Assembly: GCA_009379895.1 (NCBI GenBank)
Contig: WHSW01000003.1
Location: forward strand, 1 to 53,404
Source: Solirubrobacterales bacterium
GTDB taxonomy: Bacteria; Actinomycetota; Thermoleophilia; Solirubrobacterales; 70-9
DNA: 53,404 nt
Reading direction: 5' to 3'
Shown: positions 49,321 through 53,404 of the stretch, one piece after another
How positions within the stretch are numbered: position 1 is the stretch's first letter
Layout of the letters: every line of letters starts with the position of its first letter
The notes under the pieces: generated by a model
Database searches by the model: none
Told to the model about the DNA's origin: nothing
The model's input: only the letters and a program-made list of their open reading frames with translations
Made by a program: the position numbers and the translations under genes

Positions 49321-50426
49321 ATGCGTATGGCGCGGAGCGCAGGCGGACGCGGGCGGAAGCGCAAGGTGCGCCGAGCCCCACTGGGGCGCCTGGGGGCGGG
49401 AGTGGCCGCCGCGGCGCTGCTGGCGGTCGGCGTCGCCGCGTGCGGAGGCGACGACGAGTCCGAGGACGTCTCGGGCGGTGAGCGCCAGGAGGTGACCATG
49501 GTGATCCCGCTGCCGGAGTCGATCTCGTTCGTCGGCCTCTCGGTCGCGCAGGAGCGCTTCTATCCCGAGGAGGGCCTCGAGGTCGATACCCCCCCCCCGT
49601 GGACGGCTGCGGCGCGGTGCCGCAGGTCCTGCTCTCCGGCCAGGAGAAGTACGCGCTGCTGTGCACCGACTCGGTGATGGTCGCCAACGGTCAGGGCAAC
49701 CCGATGCGCCAGATCGCGCTGCTGCGGCGAAACGCCTTCACGATCGCGGCGCCGATCGACTCCGACGTCCGTACCGTCGCGGATCTGAAGGGCGGGTCGC
49801 TGGGCATCACGGAGGGCTCCGGGGGCGAGATCGGCCTGGTCCAAATCGCGCTCGAGAACGCGGGCCTCGACCCGCGCATCAAAGGCAACGAAGACGTCGA
49901 CATTAAGGTCGTCGGAGCCGGCGGTCCGGGGGCTTACAACGCGCTGCAGAGCGGTGATATCGACGCCTACGCCGCGGCGCTGAACGACCTCGCAGTGATG
50001 CAGCCGCTGGGCCTCGAGTCGCGGTCGATCATCCCGGAGGAGCTGCAGCAGCTCCCGAGCAGCGGCCTGACCCTGATGGAGGACACGCTTGCCGACGAGC
50101 GGGACCGCGAGGTCACAATCAAGCTGGCGCGCGGCTGGGTGAAGGGCAACGAGTTCGCCGTCGAGCATCCCCAGGAGGCGCTCGCGATCGTCTGCGAGCG
50201 GGCGCCCGAGCAGTGCAAAGACATGGACGTCGCCCGCGCCTACATGAAGAGCGTCCTGCAGACAATCGCCACGGTCGACGGCCTGGAGCCCGGCGAGCAG
50301 GCCCCGATCGAGGGCTATGAGACGGTCGAGGACGCGCTGCTCGCCTCGGGCGACCTCGAGAGCGAGGTCGACCTGGAGACGATCTTCACCAACGACTACC
50401 TGCGCGAGATCGATGCGGGGGGCTAG
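49321..50426 (+). pseudogene. ABC substrate-binding lipoprotein, frameshift at a C10 tract
   Basis: The N-terminal frame has a lipoprotein signal ending LLAVGVAACGG (C41), then an acidic linker and VIPLPESISFVGLSVAQERF. At 49589-49598 a run of ten C shifts the frame. The rest, VDGCGAVPQVLLSGQEKYAL, then GQGNPMRQIALLRRNAF, VADLKGGSLGITEGSGGEIG and AGGPGAYNALQSGDIDAYAA, is in another frame. Eight or eleven C would restore a protein of about 367 residues. AAGGAGG precedes the ATG. Both halves look intact, so a sequencing error or slipped-strand variation is more likely than decay. It has no ATPase or permease of its own and may share those at 43499-45168. Confidence 0.85.
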
Positions 50427-51168
50427 CGGCTCCTCTCCCGGGCGGGCCCTGCTCACCTGGTTGGGGCACGGGTCGTTCCGCCTCGACAGCACCGAGGGCG
50501 TGCGCATCTACGTCGACCCCTGGCTGGCCGGAAACCCGAGCTGTCCTGAGGGCGAGCACGATCCCGAGCGCGCGGACGTGATCGTGATCACCCACGGGCA
50601 CGTCGACCATGTCGAGGACGCGATCGCGGTCTGGGAGAAGCACCGGCCGACGGTGATCGCCCAGCTCGAGGTCCGCCATTGGCTGGAGCGCCAGGGCGTC
50701 GAGCCGGACATGTCGCTCGCCCCGAACAAGGGAGGGACGGTCACCGCTTCGGGCGTCGGGTTCACCTACACCGACGCGCGGCACTCCTCGAGCACGCCGG
50801 ACGGTGCCTATGCGGGGGAGGCCTGCGGGGTGGTGGTCGAGCTCGAGCACGGAGCGACCATCTACTTCGCCGGCGACACCTGCGTGTTCGGCGACATGAC
50901 CCTGATCGGGCGCCTGTACGAGCCGGACCTGGCGGTGCTGCCAATCGGAGGGCACTTCACGATGGATCCGACGCAGGCGGCGCTGGCGCTGGAGCTGCTC
51001 GGTGTCGGGCGCTGCGTCCCGTGCCACTACGGGACGTTCCCGTTTCTGACCGGCCGCCCCGAGCAGCTGAGCGCCCTCGCCCGCGGGGTCGAGGTGCACG
51101 CCCTGCGGCCGGGGGAAACGCTGGAGGTCGCAGGCGGCGAGTGGATGCCGGAGGAGGAAGAGAAGTGA
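50413..51168 (+). CDS. Metallo-beta-lactamase-fold hydrolase (UPF0173-like)
   Basis: The 251-residue protein belongs to the UPF0173/UlaG-like branch: LLTWLGHGSFRLDS at the N-terminus, IYVDPWLAGNP, VIVITHGHVDHVEDAI (HxHxDH), DARHSSS, IYFAGDTCVFGDM with the bridging Asp, VLPIGGHFTMDPTQAALALE and VPCHYGTFPFL with the last His. UlaG of this branch opens a lactone (ascorbate-6-phosphate). ATG at 50413 lies within the last codons of the binding protein (14-nt overlap); the stop overlaps the next gene by 4 nt. It may open a lactone or lactam, or cleave a phosphoester; no closer call is justified. Confidence 0.87.
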   Translation: MRGASGSSPGRALLTWLGHGSFRLDSTEGVRIYVDPWLAGNPSCPEGEHDPERADVIVITHGHVDHVEDAIAVWEKHRPTVIAQLEVRHWLERQGVEPDMSLAPNKGGTVTASGVGFTYTDARHSSSTPDGAYAGEACGVVVELEHGATIYFAGDTCVFGDMTLIGRLYEPDLAVLPIGGHFTMDPTQAALALELLGVGRCVPCHYGTFPFLTGRPEQLSALARGVEVHALRPGETLEVAGGEWMPEEEEK

Positions 51169-52409
51169 CCGTGCTGATCCGCGGCGCGTACCTGCGCGGT
51201 CGGGAAGGCAGCTGGGACCTGGCGATCGAGGGCGAGCGGATCGCCGCTCTCGACCGCAGCCTCGAGGTCTCGGCCGAGCGCGAGATCGACGGCGCGGGCT
51301 GCCTGCTCGTGCCCGGGCTCGTCAACGGTCATATGCATTTCGACAAGTGCATGCTCGGTGACGTCATGCGCCCGAACGAGTCGCAGACGCTGCAGGAGGC
51401 GATCTACATCACCTGGGACCACAAGCGCGAGTACACGCCGGCCGAGATCGCCGATCGAGCCGCGCCGGTGGTCGACCGGGGAATCGTCCACGGGACGACC
51501 GCGGTGCGCGCCTTCGCCGACGTCGACCCGATCGGCGGCACGGTCCCGGTCGAGGGCCTGCTCGAGCTCAAGGCGCGCTTCGAGGGCGAGACGCACTTCG
51601 AGGTGGTCGCCTTCCCGCAGGAGGCGATCGTGCGCGAGCCCGGCACCGCGGTCCTGATGGAGGAGTGCATGCGGCTCGGCGCCGACGTGGTCGGCGGGCT
51701 GCCCTGGTACGAGCGCACCGACGGCGCGATGCGCGACCACGTGGACTTCTGCTTCGAGCTCGCCGAGCGCACCGGCAAGGACATCCACATGCTCGTCGAC
51801 GACACCGACGACGCCTACTCCCGGAGCCTCGAGTACCTCGCCGTGCGGGCGATCGAGGAGGGCTATCAGGGGCGGGTGTCGGCGAGCCACTGCGGCGCCC
51901 TCGCCGCCTACGACCACAGCCACGCCGAGAAGGTGATCGGGCTCGTCAGGGAGGCCGAGATCACGGTCTTCTCCAACGCGCAGATCAGCCTCGTCATGGA
52001 CGGCCGCAACGACCGCGGGCTGATCCGTCGCGGGACAACCCGGGTCAAGGAGCTGCTCGCGGCCGGGGTCAACGTGGCCTCCGCGCAGGACGACGTCAAC
52101 GACCCGTACTACCCGTTCGGCAGGCCCGATCAGCTCGAGGTCGGCCAGTACATGGCGCACGTCGCCCAGCTCACCTACCCGAGCGAGCTCGAGACGGTCT
52201 TCGACATGGTCTCTGCCAACGCCGCGCGGGCGCTGCGTCTCGACGGCTACGGGATCGAGCCGGGCGCCCTTGCCGATCTGGTCCTGATCGAGGCGCCGAC
52301 CGTGCGCGACGCGCTGCGCCTGCTGCCCCCGCGCCGGGCGGTGTTCCATCGCGGTCGCCTGGTCGCCGAGAGCCGGGCCGAGAGCGTCCGCCACCGGGCG
52401 GGCGGCTGA
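51165..52409 (+). CDS. Cytosine deaminase (CodA)-like amidohydrolase with altered active site
   Basis: The 414-residue protein lines up with CodA along its length: LVNGHMHFDKCMLGD (H56, H58, K61), RVSASHCGALAAY (H242), RRGTTRVKELLAAGVNV and AQDDVNDPYYPFGRPD (D309). The segment that in CodA reads VHCDEIDD, with metal ligand His214 and proton-shuttle Glu217, appears to read MLVDDTDD here, giving L210 and D213; H208 two residues earlier might substitute. The reaction may therefore differ from cytosine deamination. GTG at 51165 overlaps the previous stop. It probably acts on an N-heterocycle or cyclic guanidine related to creatinine, cytosine or triazines. Confidence 0.88.
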   Translation: MTVLIRGAYLRGREGSWDLAIEGERIAALDRSLEVSAEREIDGAGCLLVPGLVNGHMHFDKCMLGDVMRPNESQTLQEAIYITWDHKREYTPAEIADRAAPVVDRGIVHGTTAVRAFADVDPIGGTVPVEGLLELKARFEGETHFEVVAFPQEAIVREPGTAVLMEECMRLGADVVGGLPWYERTDGAMRDHVDFCFELAERTGKDIHMLVDDTDDAYSRSLEYLAVRAIEEGYQGRVSASHCGALAAYDHSHAEKVIGLVREAEITVFSNAQISLVMDGRNDRGLIRRGTTRVKELLAAGVNVASAQDDVNDPYYPFGRPDQLEVGQYMAHVAQLTYPSELETVFDMVSANAARALRLDGYGIEPGALADLVLIEAPTVRDALRLLPPRRAVFHRGRLVAESRAESVRHRAGG

Positions 52410-52421
52410 TCGGAGGGATCG

Positions 52422-53404
52422 ATGGCGGCCGCCGCCGCGACCGCGGTCGAGCTCTACGAGACCCAGGTCGCGTTCCTCGACCGGGTCGTCGCCGGGGGTG
52501 AGCACGGATCCGACCGCGGCGAGGTGATCCGCGCCCTACTGCTCGAGCACGTCAATCAGCGGCTCGCGGGGGCGAGCTCCTACGTCGGCGGCACGGCCGA
52601 GCCGGAGGTGCTCGCATCGGCGTTCCCCGAGTACGGCGACAAGCGCCTGGAGGTTGTCCTCGAGCCGGTCACCGGCAAGGCGGTGCCGGTCCACCGCGGC
52701 GAGGTGCTGCGCATCGAGCAGCTGGTCGGAGGCACGTGCGTCGATTTCAACGCCTTCAACCTGCGCGACCACAAGGAATTCCTCGACTGTGGCTTCACGC
52801 GCAGCTTTCAATCGTTCGACCCACGCCGCGGGGAGTTCATCTGGTCCAACTCGCCGCGAGGTCGGCCGATGTTCGCGATCCTCGAGATCGCCGACACCTG
52901 CGAGCTCGACATCGTCGGGCATCGCTGCAACCGCGTCTTCCAGGAGCTCGGCTGGGGGATGACGACTCACGCGAACTGCCAGGACACGCTCGCCGAATGC
53001 ATCCGCGAGTACGGGCTCACGCCCGACGACGTGCACGACTCCTTCAACCTCTGGATGGCGACCACGATCGACGACACCGGACGGCGCCAGTTCAAGTGGA
53101 ACCCGGCCCAGCGCGGCGATCGCGTCGACCTGTTGGCGATCTTCGACGTCCTCGCGGCATCGGTGATCTGCGGGCTGGGCGACCTGGTCGGGATCAACAA
53201 CTTCGGCTTCGAGCCGGTCAAGGTCGAGGTCTTCGAACGCTCGCCGGCGACCGTCGCGTTGACGGATCGCATCGAGGGGCGCTGGGGCCGGATGGAGAGC
53301 CAGGATTCCGAGGTCGACCTGGCCTCGATCCCGGTGCTCGCGTCGCGTCCGCTCGAGCGCGACCCCGACTATCGGCCGCGATTTCGCCCGGCGCCACAGC
53401 TGTT
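52422..53404 (+). CDS. DUF1989 (urea carboxylase-associated) family protein, partial
   Basis: The gene starts at ATG 52422 with GGAGG 5 nt upstream and runs open to the window end, so the C-terminus is missing after 327 residues. The DUF1989 core is clear: PVHRGEVLRIEQLVGGTCVD, FNAFNLRDHKEFLD, GRPMFAILEIADTCELDIVG, TTHANCQDTLAECIREYGL, DSFNLWMATTIDD and RGDRVDLLAIFDVLAASVI, with conserved His, Cys and Asp residues that may bind a metal. Related proteins occur beside urea carboxylase and guanidine-type genes. An N-terminal extension of about 85 residues precedes the core. Its presence at the end of unit C supports breakdown of an N-rich compound. Confidence 0.9.
   Translation, partial: MAAAAATAVELYETQVAFLDRVVAGGEHGSDRGEVIRALLLEHVNQRLAGASSYVGGTAEPEVLASAFPEYGDKRLEVVLEPVTGKAVPVHRGEVLRIEQLVGGTCVDFNAFNLRDHKEFLDCGFTRSFQSFDPRRGEFIWSNSPRGRPMFAILEIADTCELDIVGHRCNRVFQELGWGMTTHANCQDTLAECIREYGLTPDDVHDSFNLWMATTIDDTGRRQFKWNPAQRGDRVDLLAIFDVLAASVICGLGDLVGINNFGFEPVKVEVFERSPATVALTDRIEGRWGRMESQDSEVDLASIPVLASRPLERDPDYRPRFRPAPQL

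Overview
The window is about 53 kb of very GC-rich DNA with many GTG and TTG starts, dense gene packing and 4-nt stop/start overlaps. Gene content (biotin synthesis, acyl-CoA enzymes, actinobacterial-style lipoproteins, a TGTGA-N6-TCACA box) points to a soil-type actinobacterium, perhaps of the Thermoleophilia/Solirubrobacterales. No 16S or marker gene confirms this, so it is an inference. No rRNA, convincing tRNA, CRISPR array, transposase or phage gene was seen.

Left part (1-24.6 kb), ordinary chromosome: an ECF sigma factor with a putative anti-sigma gene; four biotin genes (bioA, and a bioB-bioF-bioD run); a frameshifted PhzF-like gene; a MarR regulator with a DHA2 drug exporter behind a CRP-type box and a 36-bp palindrome; a HhH-GPD glycosylase; two tandem sulfatases; an enoyl-CoA hydratase with a free-standing biotinyl domain; a glycosyltransferase; a frameshifted glycerol kinase; a PlsC acyltransferase; a metallo-beta-lactamase-fold hydrolase; two SDRs; an SGNH esterase; an AbiEi/DUF559-type gene bracketed by short repeats; and acyl-CoA dehydrogenases. 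At about 24.62 kb an acyl-CoA dehydrogenase 3' part is joined directly to the 5' part of an ABC substrate-binding protein gene.

Right part (24.6-53.4 kb), a catabolic island with three transcription units. Unit A (minus): ACMSD-like amidohydrolase, MFS transporter and the truncated binding protein. Unit B (plus, 27.9-40.4 kb): hyuA, hyuB, RidA-like, BKACE, carbamate kinase, FdrA, DUF1116, DUF2877, cyclase and a TRZ/ATZ-type amidohydrolase, then an MFS remnant. Unit C (plus, 41.5-53.4 kb, beside a divergent GntR/FCD regulator): two half-size TSUP proteins, then a complete ABC importer, a second RidA-like protein, three amidohydrolase-superfamily enzymes, another binding protein, a metallo-hydrolase, a CodA-like amidohydrolase and a DUF1989 protein that runs off the window.

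Family knowledge makes FdrA/DUF1116/DUF2877 plus carbamate kinase the counterpart of the E. coli AllFGH oxamate carbamoyltransferase and its kinase. Combined with ATP-dependent hydantoinase subunits, deaminase-like and hydantoinase-like amidohydrolases, two RidA-like proteins and DUF1989, the island looks like a pathway that imports and opens a cyclic ureide or N-heterocycle, then recovers the carbamoyl group as carbamoyl phosphate and ATP. No ordinary N-carbamoyl amidohydrolase is visible. The substrate is unknown; this is the most interesting hypothesis in the window.

Several genes (phzF, glpK, one binding protein, the MFS remnant, the 24.6-kb junction) carry one-base frame shifts, most of them in G or C runs. 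Sequencing or assembly error is therefore a real possibility for every broken gene here.
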